A stretch of DNA of 64,000 bases. Source: Arthrobacter_J sp038199985 (lineage in GTDB: Bacteria > Actinomycetota > Actinomycetes > Actinomycetales > Micrococcaceae). This document shows positions 22,509 through 31,543 of this stretch, piece after piece. The notes beneath the pieces were generated by a model. That model searched no databases. It worked only from the letters and a program-made list of their open reading frames with translations, and was not told where the DNA came from. A program made the position numbers and the translations under genes. The stretch spans positions 53,295-117,294 of the forward strand of contig JBBPYK010000091.1 in the NCBI GenBank assembly GCA_038199985.1, given 5' to 3'. Positions within the stretch are counted from its first letter, which is position 1. Every line of letters starts with the position of its first letter.

Positions 22509-23516
22509 GTGGAATTATTCTTTCTGGTCATGACCGTTGTCTTGGCCGGAGCATTCGCTTTCGTCAACGGATTTCACGACGTCTCGAATTCTGCGGCAAC
22601 GGCCGTCAGAACCCGTGCTCTCACGCCCACAATCGCCGTCTTACTCGTTGCTGTCTTCAACCTCGCCGGGGCACTGATGGGCACTGGCATTGTTGTGCTC
22701 TTCACGGATGAATGGTTGTCACTGCCCAGCGGTACAGCTGGTCTCGGCATCCTTTTGGCGGGGTTGGTGAGCGCGATCGTCTGGGGCATCCTGACCTGGT
22801 TGTGGCGCATGCCGTCGTCGTCCACGCACGCCCTCCTGGGCGGCCTCATAGGGTCGGGGCTCGCAGCAGCCTATCTGGACGGTCACGACATCGCAGATGC
22901 CAATAACGCCATCTGGCAGATCATCCTGCCTCTGCTGCTATCCCCCGTGGTGGCATTCGCGCTGTCTTACGTCATGGTGTATCCCGCCATGTGGCTGATG
23001 CGCTATTCCTCGCCCAAGCAAGCGAACACCGGCAGCCGGATGGCTCAGGCGGTCTTGACGGGTGCTTTCGCCCTGGGCCACGGCCTGCAGGATGGACAGA
23101 GAACCATGGCGGTGATCCTGCTGGGCTTGGTCGCTGCCGGCTATGCGAGCGGCAGCAGCATGCCGTTGTGGGTGCAGGTGTTTGCCGCAGTCCTGCTGGC
23201 TGTCGGATCATTGTTCGGTGGTTGGCGTATCAGTCACACACTGGCGGAGAAGCTGGTCCGAGTGGACCCGTTGCGCGGAATGACTGCTCAGGGTGTTAGT
23301 TCAGCAATGTTGTTCTTCGGAGCAGTGGCCTTGCATATGCCGCTTTCGAGCACCCATACCGTTGCCTCCGCGATCGTCGGTGCAGGCGCCAATCAGCGAT
23401 TTGCCACGATTCGGCTGACCGTGGTGCGCCGGATCCTGCTCACATGGCTGGCTACGGCGGGCGCGACGGCGCTGATGGGCGCAGTCTTCTTCCTCGCGTT
23501 GAGCCCTCTGCTGTAA
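22509..23516 (+). CDS. pit: Low-affinity inorganic phosphate transporter (PiT family)
   Basis: 335 residues, about 10 membrane helices. The duplicated PiT signature is present: FAFVNGFHDVSNSAATAV near the N-terminus and GFALGHGLQDGQ-type (FALGHGLQDGQRTMAVI) in the second half, with LWRMPSSSTHALLGGLIGSG and MPLSSTHTVASAIVGAGA as the paired re-entrant motifs. Imports metal-phosphate with protons. GTG 22509 follows the DUF47 stop immediately, so expression is coupled. It converges on the high-affinity pst operon, leaving 35 bases between. Confidence 0.92.
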   Translation: MELFFLVMTVVLAGAFAFVNGFHDVSNSAATAVRTRALTPTIAVLLVAVFNLAGALMGTGIVVLFTDEWLSLPSGTAGLGILLAGLVSAIVWGILTWLWRMPSSSTHALLGGLIGSGLAAAYLDGHDIADANNAIWQIILPLLLSPVVAFALSYVMVYPAMWLMRYSSPKQANTGSRMAQAVLTGAFALGHGLQDGQRTMAVILLGLVAAGYASGSSMPLWVQVFAAVLLAVGSLFGGWRISHTLAEKLVRVDPLRGMTAQGVSSAMLFFGAVALHMPLSSTHTVASAIVGAGANQRFATIRLTVVRRILLTWLATAGATALMGAVFFLALSPLL

Positions 23517-23551
23517 CACCAATCCAGCGAACAATCAGTGGATGGCCAGGA

Positions 23552-24331
23552 CTAACCGAACCTGCCCGAGACGTAGTCTTCAGTGGCTTTCTCAGCAGGG
23601 TTGCTGAAGATTTGAGCGGTCTCTGAGTACTCGATCAATTTGCCCGGCTTACCCGTTCCCGCGATATTGAAGAAGGCGGTTTTATCCGATACACGGGCCG
23701 CCTGCTGCATGTTGTGCGTCACGATCACCACGGTGTAGTTGCTCTTGAGCTCCTCGATCAGATCTTCGATCGCAAGCGTTGATATGGGGTCTAGTGCAGA
23801 GCAGGGCTCATCCATGAGGATGACCTGCGGAGAAACGGCGATAGCCCGCGCAATACACAAGCGCTGCTGCTGCCCACCGGACAGTCCCGATCCAGGCTTT
23901 TCCAACCTGTCCTTGACCTCGTTCCACAAATTGGCTCCGGTGAGTGAGCGCTCCACGAGTGCATCGGCGTCGGACCGGCTGATCCGTTTGTTGTTCAGCT
24001 TCACGCCCGCCAAAACATTGTCGCGGATCGACATGGTCGGGAACGGGTTGGGTCGCTGAAAGACCATGCCGATCTGCGTCCTGACAGCAACCGGGTCCAC
24101 TCCGGGACCGTAGAGATCTTCGCCGTCCAGCAGCACCTCACCTTCAACGCGCGCACCGGGCAGTACCTCGTGCATGCGGTTCAAGGTGCGCAGGAAGGTC
24201 GACTTACCGCAACCCGAGGGGCCTATGAACGCGGTTACCGACCGTGGTTCGATGTTGATGTTCACGCCTTCAACGGCCATGAAGTTGCCGTAGTAGACGT
24301 TGAGATCCTTGACGTCGATTCGCTTGGACAT
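23552..24331 (-). CDS. pstB: Phosphate ABC transporter ATPase PstB
   Basis: 259 residues with the full ABC set: Walker A FIGPSGCGKSTFLRTLNRM, Q-loop VFQRPNPFPTM, signature LSGGQQQRLCIARAIA, Walker B VILMDEPCSALDP, and H-loop VIVTHNMQQAARVSD. The C-terminal FSNPAEKATEDYVSGRFG is typical of PstB. Energises phosphate import through PstCA. ATG 24331 has a GGAA site and gives the conserved MSKRIDVKDLNVYYG start; the longer frame upstream runs through the intergenic region. Confidence 0.97.
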   Translation of the reverse strand: MSKRIDVKDLNVYYGNFMAVEGVNINIEPRSVTAFIGPSGCGKSTFLRTLNRMHEVLPGARVEGEVLLDGEDLYGPGVDPVAVRTQIGMVFQRPNPFPTMSIRDNVLAGVKLNNKRISRSDADALVERSLTGANLWNEVKDRLEKPGSGLSGGQQQRLCIARAIAVSPQVILMDEPCSALDPISTLAIEDLIEELKSNYTVVIVTHNMQQAARVSDKTAFFNIAGTGKPGKLIEYSETAQIFSNPAEKATEDYVSGRFG

Positions 24332-24369
24332 TCGTTTCCTTCTCTGACGGTGAAGTGTGGACGGCTTTC

Positions 24370-25473
24370 TCAGCGACCGATCTTGGGTGCGAACATCCGG
24401 GCAACGAGCCGCGCGAGGAGGTTCAACAGCATGACCATGATGATCAGCAGGAGTGCAGCTGCCCACGCCCGCTGGATACTGGGGTCCACATTGGTGGGGG
24501 ATGTAGGCGTGAGGATCTGATAGTAAATGTAAGTGGGCAGGGTGGACATCCAACCGGAGAAGACATTCCAGTTGATGGCGCTGGCGAAGCCCGCAGTCAC
24601 GAGTATGGGTGCGGTTTCACCGATGACGCGGGCTATCGCGAGGGTAACTCCAGAAGCGATACCGGAGATCGCCGTCGGAATGACAACCTTGACGATGGTC
24701 CGCCATTTACGAACGCCCAGCGCGTAGGAGGCTTCACGAAGTTCATTGGGCACAATCCGGAGCATTTCTTCCGTGGAACGCACGACGACGGGCACCATCA
24801 GGACTGACAGCGCGACGGCGGCCACGAACCCGGTTCTAGTTCCGGGCCCAAAAATCATTCCGAACAGAGCCGCCGCAAACAGACCGGCCACAATTGAGGG
24901 AATGCCGGTCATGACGTCCACGAAGAATGTGATGGCCCGGGAGAGCGCTTTGCCTGCTCCATATTCCACGAGGTAGACGGCGGCCAATAGGCCCACGGGG
25001 ACCGAGATCAGTGTGGTCCAGAACGTGATCAGCAGGGTGCCGATAACGGCGTGGTATGCCCCGCCAAGCACGGGGGTACCACTCTGGACGGACTCGTTGT
25101 CCACAGCGCCGGTCATGCCGTTCATGGAGGTGAACAGGAAGTTGTACGTCATGCCAGGGAGACCTTTTTCCAGGACCGTCCAGAGCACGGATAGTAGGGG
25201 CAGCAGCGCCAGCAGGAACGCACCATACATCAGGTAGGTGGCTAGCCTGTCGCGGCCCTTGCGCGGTCCCTCCACCACGGATGTCACCAGCCAGCCGCCA
25301 ACGACGAAGAAGACAGCAGAGAAGACCGCGAAAGTGACAATGGAGAATCCGAGGGCACTGGAGACCGCTGCGCCGAGCACGACGGCGCCAGCCAGGATGG
25401 CCCAGATGGCGTAGCCAGGGAGATGATTTTTGGTAAGGGATGACTTCGTTCGACTGAGTGTTGGGGTGCTCAT
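24370..25473 (-). CDS. pstA: Phosphate ABC transporter permease PstA
   Basis: 367 residues. Longer than usual at the N-terminus, with two additional hydrophobic helices (IWAILAGAVVLGAAVSSALGF; FAVFSAVFFVVGGWLV) before the six-helix permease core. The EAA loop is REASYALGVRKWRTIVKVVIPTA, followed by GVTLAIARVIGETAPILVTAG. ATG 25473 is shared with the stop region of pstC, so it is translationally coupled. Confidence 0.95.
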   Translation of the reverse strand: MSTPTLSRTKSSLTKNHLPGYAIWAILAGAVVLGAAVSSALGFSIVTFAVFSAVFFVVGGWLVTSVVEGPRKGRDRLATYLMYGAFLLALLPLLSVLWTVLEKGLPGMTYNFLFTSMNGMTGAVDNESVQSGTPVLGGAYHAVIGTLLITFWTTLISVPVGLLAAVYLVEYGAGKALSRAITFFVDVMTGIPSIVAGLFAAALFGMIFGPGTRTGFVAAVALSVLMVPVVVRSTEEMLRIVPNELREASYALGVRKWRTIVKVVIPTAISGIASGVTLAIARVIGETAPILVTAGFASAINWNVFSGWMSTLPTYIYYQILTPTSPTNVDPSIQRAWAAALLLIIMVMLLNLLARLVARMFAPKIGR

Positions 25474-26405
25474 CAGTTGGCTCCCGAGAATTCTTTATGG
25501 CGGCTGATGACCCAGCGGGCCACCATGTTTACCGCAAGGGTGATGACGAACAGGACAAGCCCCGCGGCGATGAGCTCGCTGAGCCGCAGCCCAAATGCCT
25601 CAGGAAAGTTGAGTGCGATTTCGGCAGCGATCGTCTGGTTACCGGACTTGATGAGAGATGCCATCAACGGGCCAGAGGACAGGACCAGAGCTACGGCCAT
25701 GGTTTCACCGAGCGCACGTCCTAGGCCCAGCATGACGGCACTGATGATCCCGGGACGAGCAAACGGTAGAACAGCCATCCGAATGGTTTCCCACCGGGTG
25801 GCCCCGAGCGCCAAAGCGGCCTCTTCGTGAAGTTTGGGTGCCTGCAGAAAGATCTCTCTGCTCAGGGAAGTGATGATGGGCAGCACCATGACTGCCAGAA
25901 CTATCCCTGCCGTCAGCATGGTCTTACCCGTTTGGCTAGCTGGCCCTTCAAAAATGGGGATCCAACCTGCGGTGCGCGCCAAGGTGTCATAGATTTTGGC
26001 CAGTTCAGGTGCTAGTACGGCGTAGCCCCAAGCCCCGTAGACAACAGACGGGATCGCTGCGAGCAGGTCGATGACGTACCCCAGGCCTTGAGATAGTCTG
26101 CGCGGAGCGTAGTGGGAAATGAACAACGCCACCCCGATGCCCACCGGTGTTGCCAGCAGAATGGCGATGCCCGCGGCGATCACCGTACCGATAACAATGG
26201 GGACGATGTAGTTGAAGAACCCTTCCCCACCTGTCACCAGTTCGGGATCGGCGCTGAAGGTCGGTAGAGCCTGAACGAGCAGAAAGATCGCCACACTGAA
26301 CAGCACGGCGAGGATAAGGCACCCTGCGAGGAGCGATGCACCGGAGAATATGCGATCTCCGGCGCGGCCTCCCCCGCCTGAGCTGTTCAACGTGTTGGAC
26401 GACAC
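25473..26405 (-). CDS. pstC: Phosphate ABC transporter permease PstC
   Basis: 310 residues, six membrane helices. Conserved stretches: LLATPVGIGVALFISHYAP, IDLLAAIPSVVYGAWG, and the EAA loop HEEAALALGATRWETIRMAVLP with MLGLGRALGETMAVALV. GTG 26405 has AAGGG upstream. The 97-base gap to pstS (26406-26502) carries two copies of CGGTTGATC but no clear terminator or promoter. Confidence 0.95.
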   Translation of the reverse strand: MSSNTLNSSGGGGRAGDRIFSGASLLAGCLILAVLFSVAIFLLVQALPTFSADPELVTGGEGFFNYIVPIVIGTVIAAGIAILLATPVGIGVALFISHYAPRRLSQGLGYVIDLLAAIPSVVYGAWGYAVLAPELAKIYDTLARTAGWIPIFEGPASQTGKTMLTAGIVLAVMVLPIITSLSREIFLQAPKLHEEAALALGATRWETIRMAVLPFARPGIISAVMLGLGRALGETMAVALVLSSGPLMASLIKSGNQTIAAEIALNFPEAFGLRLSELIAAGLVLFVITLAVNMVARWVISRHKEFSGAN

Positions 26406-26502
26406 TTACTGACCCTTCGGGCGGTTGATCTGGACGGATGCGACGCTGTTGCCAGTTTTCACGGTTGATCCCGCGATGGCAACACGGCTGCAGGTGGTGC
26501 TG

Positions 26503-27621
26503 TTAGGAGGACGCCTTGATGGAGTCGATGGCCTTCTGAGCATCTTCCCGCAGACTATCTGAAATGGGCGCATTGCCGGCTGAATCAGCGGCATCCGCCT
26601 GGCCCTCTTCGCTGATGACGTAGCTGCCAAATGCCTTGACCAGGTCCACGACAGACTGATCCTCGTACTGCGTGCAGTAGAGGTGGTAACTGATCAGCAC
26701 GATGGGGTAAGCACCTGACTCGGTGGTGTCGCGCTTCAGGTCCAGTGACATATCGAGGTCCGAGCGCCCTTCGACTGGAGTTGCGACCTCAACGGCTTTT
26801 GCGGCTGCCTTCGGATCGAGGGCAACGTAGTCTTCTCCGACTTTGACCTTGACCTGCCCCAGATCTCCTACCGCTGAAGCGTCCGCGTAGGTGATGGCGC
26901 CGTCGGTAGCGGTGGTCGTGGAGATGACGCCGGAAGTACCCTTGGCGTTCTCGGACTGAATGTCGGTTGGCCAGTCGCCGGAGACTTCATAAGTCCAGGT
27001 CTTCGGTGCTGCGGCGGACAGATAGTCCACAAAGTTTTCGGTGGTCCCGGATTCATCTGAGCGGTGCACCACAGTGATGGTCGTGTCCGGTAGCTCGGCG
27101 TCCTCGTTCTGGGCGGCGATCACTGGGTCGTTCCACTTTTTGATATCGCCGGTGAAGATCTTCGCAATCGTCTCTGCGTCGAGGTTCAGTTCCTTGACAT
27201 CGCCTAGGTTGAACGCGACGGCGATCGGGGAGATGTAAGCGGGGATGTTCAGGGCGCCATCCGGCCCGCAGACCTCATTGGCGGCCTCCATTTCCTCCTC
27301 CTTCAGGTACGCATCGGAGCCCGCGAACTGGGCGCCACCACTGAGGAAGGCCTTTCGGCCCGCACCTGAGCCATCCGGGGAGTACTGGACCTTGGACTCC
27401 GGGTTCAGCTCCTCAAAATTGACCTTCCAAGCTTCCATGGCTGCTTTCTGCGATGAAGCTCCGATGCCGGTCAGCGTCCCGCTGACACTGGAAGCGGCGG
27501 CTGCGGTGTTGCCGTCAGCGCCGGCGTCGGTCTGGGTTGCATTGTCTGAGCCGCATGCTGTCAGCGCGAGCGCAGCCACGGAAATCAGTGCCGCTGAACG
27601 GTAAAAACGGAGAGCCTTCAC
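26503..27621 (-). CDS. pstS: Phosphate-binding lipoprotein PstS
   Basis: 372 residues. Lipoprotein signal: basic start, SAALISVAALALTACGS with a lipobox Cys. The phosphate-binding core shows TGIGASSQKAAMEAW, SPDGSGAGRKAF, FAGSDAYLKEEE and VVHRSDESGTTENFVDYL, as in mycobacterial and enterobacterial PstS. Captures phosphate outside the membrane for PstCAB. GTG 27621 is preceded by GAGG. First gene of the pst operon, under the PHO-box-like promoter region. Confidence 0.96.
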   Translation of the reverse strand: MKALRFYRSAALISVAALALTACGSDNATQTDAGADGNTAAAASSVSGTLTGIGASSQKAAMEAWKVNFEELNPESKVQYSPDGSGAGRKAFLSGGAQFAGSDAYLKEEEMEAANEVCGPDGALNIPAYISPIAVAFNLGDVKELNLDAETIAKIFTGDIKKWNDPVIAAQNEDAELPDTTITVVHRSDESGTTENFVDYLSAAAPKTWTYEVSGDWPTDIQSENAKGTSGVISTTTATDGAITYADASAVGDLGQVKVKVGEDYVALDPKAAAKAVEVATPVEGRSDLDMSLDLKRDTTESGAYPIVLISYHLYCTQYEDQSVVDLVKAFGSYVISEEGQADAADSAGNAPISDSLREDAQKAIDSIKASS

Positions 27622-27721
27622 TTAACATGCCTCTTTCAGGTTTCTTGACGTCTGCCACTTCGGGCTCCGGATATCCGGAACCCCTCTGAAGGTAGAAGCC
27701 GTAGATGACCAGCATGGCCTG

Positions 27722-27743
27722 CCAAAGTAAACGGAAGATGAAC
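27722..27743 (-). promoter_or_regulatory. PHO-box-like direct repeat upstream of pstS
   Basis: Reading leftward, GTTCATC-TTCC-GTTTACT-TTGG: two 7-base units spaced 11 bases apart, close to the GTTCACC-N4 repeat bound by PhoP in Streptomyces and relatives. It lies about 100 bases upstream of the pstS start, in the gap shared with the divergent FUSC gene. Confidence 0.5.
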
Positions 27744-27775
27744 ACTCCTGTCATCTGGTCGCCAACAGAGCACCT

Positions 27776-27781
27776 TAGACT
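27776..27781 (+). promoter_or_regulatory. -10 box of a leaderless promoter for the FUSC gene
   Basis: TAGACT followed six bases later by ATG 27788, so the predicted transcript begins at the start codon. No ribosome site is visible. The -35 is weak. Confidence 0.4.
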
Positions 27782-27787
27782 TGCCCT

Positions 27788-28915
27788 ATGCCACGACGGA
27801 CCACTCACCGGAGCCCTTGGCTGTTTCTGCGTAACCGGTTCCGTGTGGGCGTGAGCCGGACGCGGAGCTCCTTTGCCCCTGCCCTGCAGATGACCATTGG
27901 GGCCGTCGGCGCGTACGCTTTCGCCGAGTACGTCATGGGACACGAAGGACCGCTTTTCGCGGCAACGTCGGCCATGATCGCGTTGGGATTCACCAGAGAA
28001 CCGCGACTCCGACGGGTTATCGAGGTGGCGGCGGGCTGCACGCTGGGAATCGCCGTCGGTGATCTCCTCCTGCACACCTTCGGAACGGGCATCTGGGTGG
28101 CGGCCGGGGTCCTGCTGTTCTCTATCCTATTAGCCCGGTTCTTGGACAGCGGCAGCATTTTCACCACACAACTTGGCCTGCAGTCGCTGCTCGTTGTCCT
28201 GCTGCCGGTGCCTCTTGGTGGGCCTTTCACCCGTAGTCTCGACGCCGTCGTCGGTGGGGTCATTGCCTTGGCCATCACATTGCTGGTCCCTCGTGATCCG
28301 CGGCGAGAGCCCAAGACCAATGTGCGCGCGCTCCTGTCGGAGCTCTCGGCTGTCCTGCGTGAGTGCGCCGACTCGTTGCGCGAGTCCGATGCGACGCAGG
28401 CGTGGCACGCGCTGGTACGGGCCCGGAACTGCCAGCCCCTACTGGATGGGCTCTCCGGTTCCATGCGCCAAGCGCAAGAGGTCACGCTCCTTTCTCCTGC
28501 CTACCGGCGGCACCGGGGAGAACTGGGCTCCCTCCGGGACACCATCTACTTTTTGGATTTGGCCGTGCGGAACAGCCGCGTCTTCGCGCGCAGGCTCACG
28601 TCGGTAATTAACCACGCGGCCCTCACAGAGGAAGCAGTCAATCACCTCGCTGAGGCGCTGTATGACATGGCCGACGCCGTCGGAATCCTTTCGCAGGCGT
28701 TGTCCGACCCGGCCGCAGGAACCCGAAATCGGTATCTTCGGCAGGCGAGGAACGATCTGGCGGCCGTGGCTACTATGGCTCATCCACGGAATCTGGCAAT
28801 CACCAGGCTGGAGGGCGAGGCCCTGGTGTTGTTATTGCGGCCCATGATCGTGGATCTGCTCGAGGCCGCCGGGATGCGGCACGAAGAGGCCACCAAGTAC
28901 CTCCCGGAGCTCTAA
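27788..28915 (+). CDS. FUSC-family membrane protein (aromatic acid exporter-like)
   Basis: 375 residues. About five N-terminal membrane helices (LQMTIGAVGAYAFAEYVMG; AATSAMIALGFTREPRLRRVIEV; LGIAVGDLLLHTFGTGIWVA) then a polar helical domain (from about residue 170: LLSELSAVLRECADSLRESD) with the LVPRDPRREP hinge, as in half-size FUSC/ArAE exporters. Members export aromatic acids or fusaric acid, or are of unknown role. Divergent from pst. Confidence 0.85.
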   Translation: MPRRTTHRSPWLFLRNRFRVGVSRTRSSFAPALQMTIGAVGAYAFAEYVMGHEGPLFAATSAMIALGFTREPRLRRVIEVAAGCTLGIAVGDLLLHTFGTGIWVAAGVLLFSILLARFLDSGSIFTTQLGLQSLLVVLLPVPLGGPFTRSLDAVVGGVIALAITLLVPRDPRREPKTNVRALLSELSAVLRECADSLRESDATQAWHALVRARNCQPLLDGLSGSMRQAQEVTLLSPAYRRHRGELGSLRDTIYFLDLAVRNSRVFARRLTSVINHAALTEEAVNHLAEALYDMADAVGILSQALSDPAAGTRNRYLRQARNDLAAVATMAHPRNLAITRLEGEALVLLLRPMIVDLLEAAGMRHEEATKYLPEL

Positions 28916-28964
28916 CGGCGCGCTGCCGGTGAAAACTGTCAGTGCTCGCGGATAGCCTTGTTTC

Positions 28965-30332
28965 ATGGCTACAAAGACTGCTCGGACTAAAGCGCCGGCC
29001 TACCGCTGCGGAGAATGTGGATGGACCACGGCAAAGTGGGTGGGCCGGTGCGGCGAATGTCAGGCGTGGGGCTCCATTGAAGAGGCGGGGCAGGTTTCTG
29101 CACGGACCACTGCGGCAGCAACGGTCGCCAGACCAGCCCAGCGCATCGCGGACATCGACGCCACCGCGGCCGCTTTTCAGGCCACCGGCGTAAACGAACT
29201 AGATCGCGTCCTTGGTGGCGGGCTGGTCCCTGGCGCGGTCATCCTTCTGGCTGGCGAGCCGGGGGTGGGCAAATCGACCCTGCTACTGGACGTCGCGGCG
29301 CGAGTGGCGGACGGTGGTCGAAAGGTCCTTTACGTCACGGGTGAGGAATCTGCCGCTCAGGTGAAGATGCGGGCAGAGCGCATTGGGGCGGTAGCAGAGA
29401 CTCTTTACCTAACGGCCGAGACTGACCTGGGTCAGGCGCTGGGGCAGGTGGAACAGCTGGATCCCGCGCTGCTGATTGTGGATTCAGTCCAGACCTTGAG
29501 CAGTGCCTCCGTTGAAGGATCCGCGGGTGGGGTGACGCAGGTGCGTGAGGTTGCAGCTTCCCTGATCAACGCTGCGAAGAGTCGAAATATGAGCACCCTA
29601 CTGGTCGGCCACGTGACAAAGGACGGTTCTATCGCCGGGCCGCGACTGCTGGAGCACCTCGTGGACGTCGTGTGCCAGTTCGACGGCGAGCGCCACTCCC
29701 GTCTTCGCCTTCTGCGCGCGGTCAAGAACCGATATGGTCCAACGGACGACGTCGGCTGCTTCGATCTGACCGAGCAGGGCATCGAAGGGCTCGCCGATCC
29801 CAGCGGGCTCTTTGTTTCTCGTACCAAGGACCCTGTTTCGGGGACGTGCATCACGGTGACGCTTGAGGGTCGACGACCGCTCCTCGCAGAAGTGCAGGCG
29901 CTCCTGGCAGAGACTTCCAACTCTCAGCCACGGCGTGCAACAAGTGGTCTGGATACGTCTCGGGTGGCCATGCTCTTGGCAGTCCTTCAGAGTCGCGCCT
30001 CCATGAACCTGTCCAAGGATGACAGTTACGTAGCCACGGTTGGCGGCGTAAAGCTCGGGGAGCCGGCCACAGATTTGTCGGTAGCGCTGGCCATTGCGAG
30101 CGCAAAAACTGACAAACCGTTGCCTGCGCAGCTCATTGCGTTCGGCGAGGTAGGTCTGGCGGGAGAGGTCCGTGCGGTGCCGGGAATCAGTCAACGTATT
30201 CAGGAGGCCGCTCGGCTCGGGTTTACTCACGCGATTGTGCCTGCCAGTCCCAATGGTCCGGGACAGATCCCGCAGGGCTTCAAGGTCCGGGAAGTCTCAA
30301 CTCTGGGTGAGGCCCTCGGAATGCTGTTCTGA
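28965..30332 (+). CDS. radA: DNA repair protein RadA
   Basis: 455 residues. N-terminal C4 zinc finger (YRCGECGWTTAKWVGRCGEC), RecA-like ATPase with Walker A GEPGVGKSTLLLD and DPALLIVDSVQ, the RadA-specific AVKNRYGPTDD motif, and a C-terminal Lon-like domain (SYVATVGGVKLGEPATDLSV). Processes branched recombination intermediates as a helicase. Placed directly upstream of disA, the usual bacterial arrangement; RadA is known to affect DisA activity. Confidence 0.96.
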   Translation: MATKTARTKAPAYRCGECGWTTAKWVGRCGECQAWGSIEEAGQVSARTTAAATVARPAQRIADIDATAAAFQATGVNELDRVLGGGLVPGAVILLAGEPGVGKSTLLLDVAARVADGGRKVLYVTGEESAAQVKMRAERIGAVAETLYLTAETDLGQALGQVEQLDPALLIVDSVQTLSSASVEGSAGGVTQVREVAASLINAAKSRNMSTLLVGHVTKDGSIAGPRLLEHLVDVVCQFDGERHSRLRLLRAVKNRYGPTDDVGCFDLTEQGIEGLADPSGLFVSRTKDPVSGTCITVTLEGRRPLLAEVQALLAETSNSQPRRATSGLDTSRVAMLLAVLQSRASMNLSKDDSYVATVGGVKLGEPATDLSVALAIASAKTDKPLPAQLIAFGEVGLAGEVRAVPGISQRIQEAARLGFTHAIVPASPNGPGQIPQGFKVREVSTLGEALGMLF

Positions 30333-30464
30333 TAATTGTCATCGAATTGCATGCATGGAAAGTGCTGTTCTTGAATACATGCGCCATACTATTGGACTAG
30401 CGTTGCGCCAGCCGGGTATGGATATGCCGCGGACAGTCGGTAGCCCGGATGGAAGGAAGCGCCA

Positions 30465-31541
30465 ATGGTACGTAGTCCAGAGGACGCACTGAAGACCACA
30501 CTCGCCCGAGTTGCACCGGGTACTGCCCTGAGGGACGGTTTGGAGCGGATTCTCCGCGGCCGGACCGGCGCACTCATTGTGTTGGGGCTGGACAAGACTG
30601 TGGATTCAATCTGCTCTGGCGGCTTCGACATCGGTATCGAGTTCTCCCCCACGCGGCTTCGGGAACTGGCAAAAATGGACGGCGCAATTGTTTGCGACAA
30701 AGATGCCAGCAATATCATCCGGGCCGGAGTCCAGCTCATGCCGGATCCACGAATCGAAACACAGGAGTCTGGGACCAGGCACCGCACTGCCGAACGTGTC
30801 GCCATTCAGACGGGCCTGCCCATTATTTCTGTGAGCCAGTCCATGCAGATCATTGCACTCTACGTGAACGGTCTTCGCCACGTTCTTGAAGGCTCAGAAC
30901 CAGTGCTCGCTCGCGCCAATCAGGCCCTTGCCACCCTCGAACGTTATCGCTCACGGCTGGACCAGGTCACAAATTCCCTCTCCGCACTGGAGATCGAGGC
31001 AATGGTGACCGTCCGGGACGTCGCAGCGACGCTGCAGCGCCAAGAAATGGTGCGGCGGATTTCGGAGGAGATCAGTCACTACGTGCTTGAGCTCGGCGTG
31101 GACGGACGGCTGCTGTCACTTCAGCTCGAGGAGCTGACCGCCGGTCTGGGCCCGGGAAGTGAAATGGTCCTGCGCGACTACTCATCCCTTGCCTCGACGC
31201 CCCCGGTACTTGAGGAACAGATAGCAACCCTGCACGGATTTACCTCAACAGAGTTGATCGACCTCGGGAAGATTGCCAGTGTCGCTGGCTTCCAGCCCGG
31301 GACCGACTCCCTTGAAGCTATTGTTCAGCCCAAGGGTTTCCGCCTGCTGTCCAGTATCAAGGCCGTTCCTCCGGCAGTTGCTACTCGTTTGGTTGACCAT
31401 TTTGATGGGCTGCAGAACCTGATGGCGGCCAATATCGAGGACTTGATGGCCGTTGAGGGGATTGGGGAGCAGCGTGCCCGAACCGTTCGTGAAGGATTAT
31501 CCCGGATTGCTGAAACGAGTCTGCTCGACCGCTTTATGTAG
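30465..31541 (+). CDS. disA: DNA-integrity scanning diadenylate cyclase DisA
   Basis: 358 residues. Makes cyclic di-AMP from two ATP while scanning DNA. DAC domain (1-140) with MDGAIVCDKD and SGTRHRTAERVAIQT, the DGA and RHR active-site motifs; central spine helices; C-terminal HhH DNA-binding domain (VEGIGEQRARTVREGLSRI). GGAAGGAAG precedes ATG 30465. Two bases separate its stop from the convergent downstream gene. Confidence 0.97.
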   Translation: MVRSPEDALKTTLARVAPGTALRDGLERILRGRTGALIVLGLDKTVDSICSGGFDIGIEFSPTRLRELAKMDGAIVCDKDASNIIRAGVQLMPDPRIETQESGTRHRTAERVAIQTGLPIISVSQSMQIIALYVNGLRHVLEGSEPVLARANQALATLERYRSRLDQVTNSLSALEIEAMVTVRDVAATLQRQEMVRRISEEISHYVLELGVDGRLLSLQLEELTAGLGPGSEMVLRDYSSLASTPPVLEEQIATLHGFTSTELIDLGKIASVAGFQPGTDSLEAIVQPKGFRLLSSIKAVPPAVATRLVDHFDGLQNLMAANIEDLMAVEGIGEQRARTVREGLSRIAETSLLDRFM

Positions 31542-31543
31542 GG

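Noticed and set aside
26406..26502. Two CGGTTGATC copies in the pstS-pstC gap as a possible operator
   Set aside because: Short, imperfectly flanked and without promoter; could be chance or a minor rearrangement.
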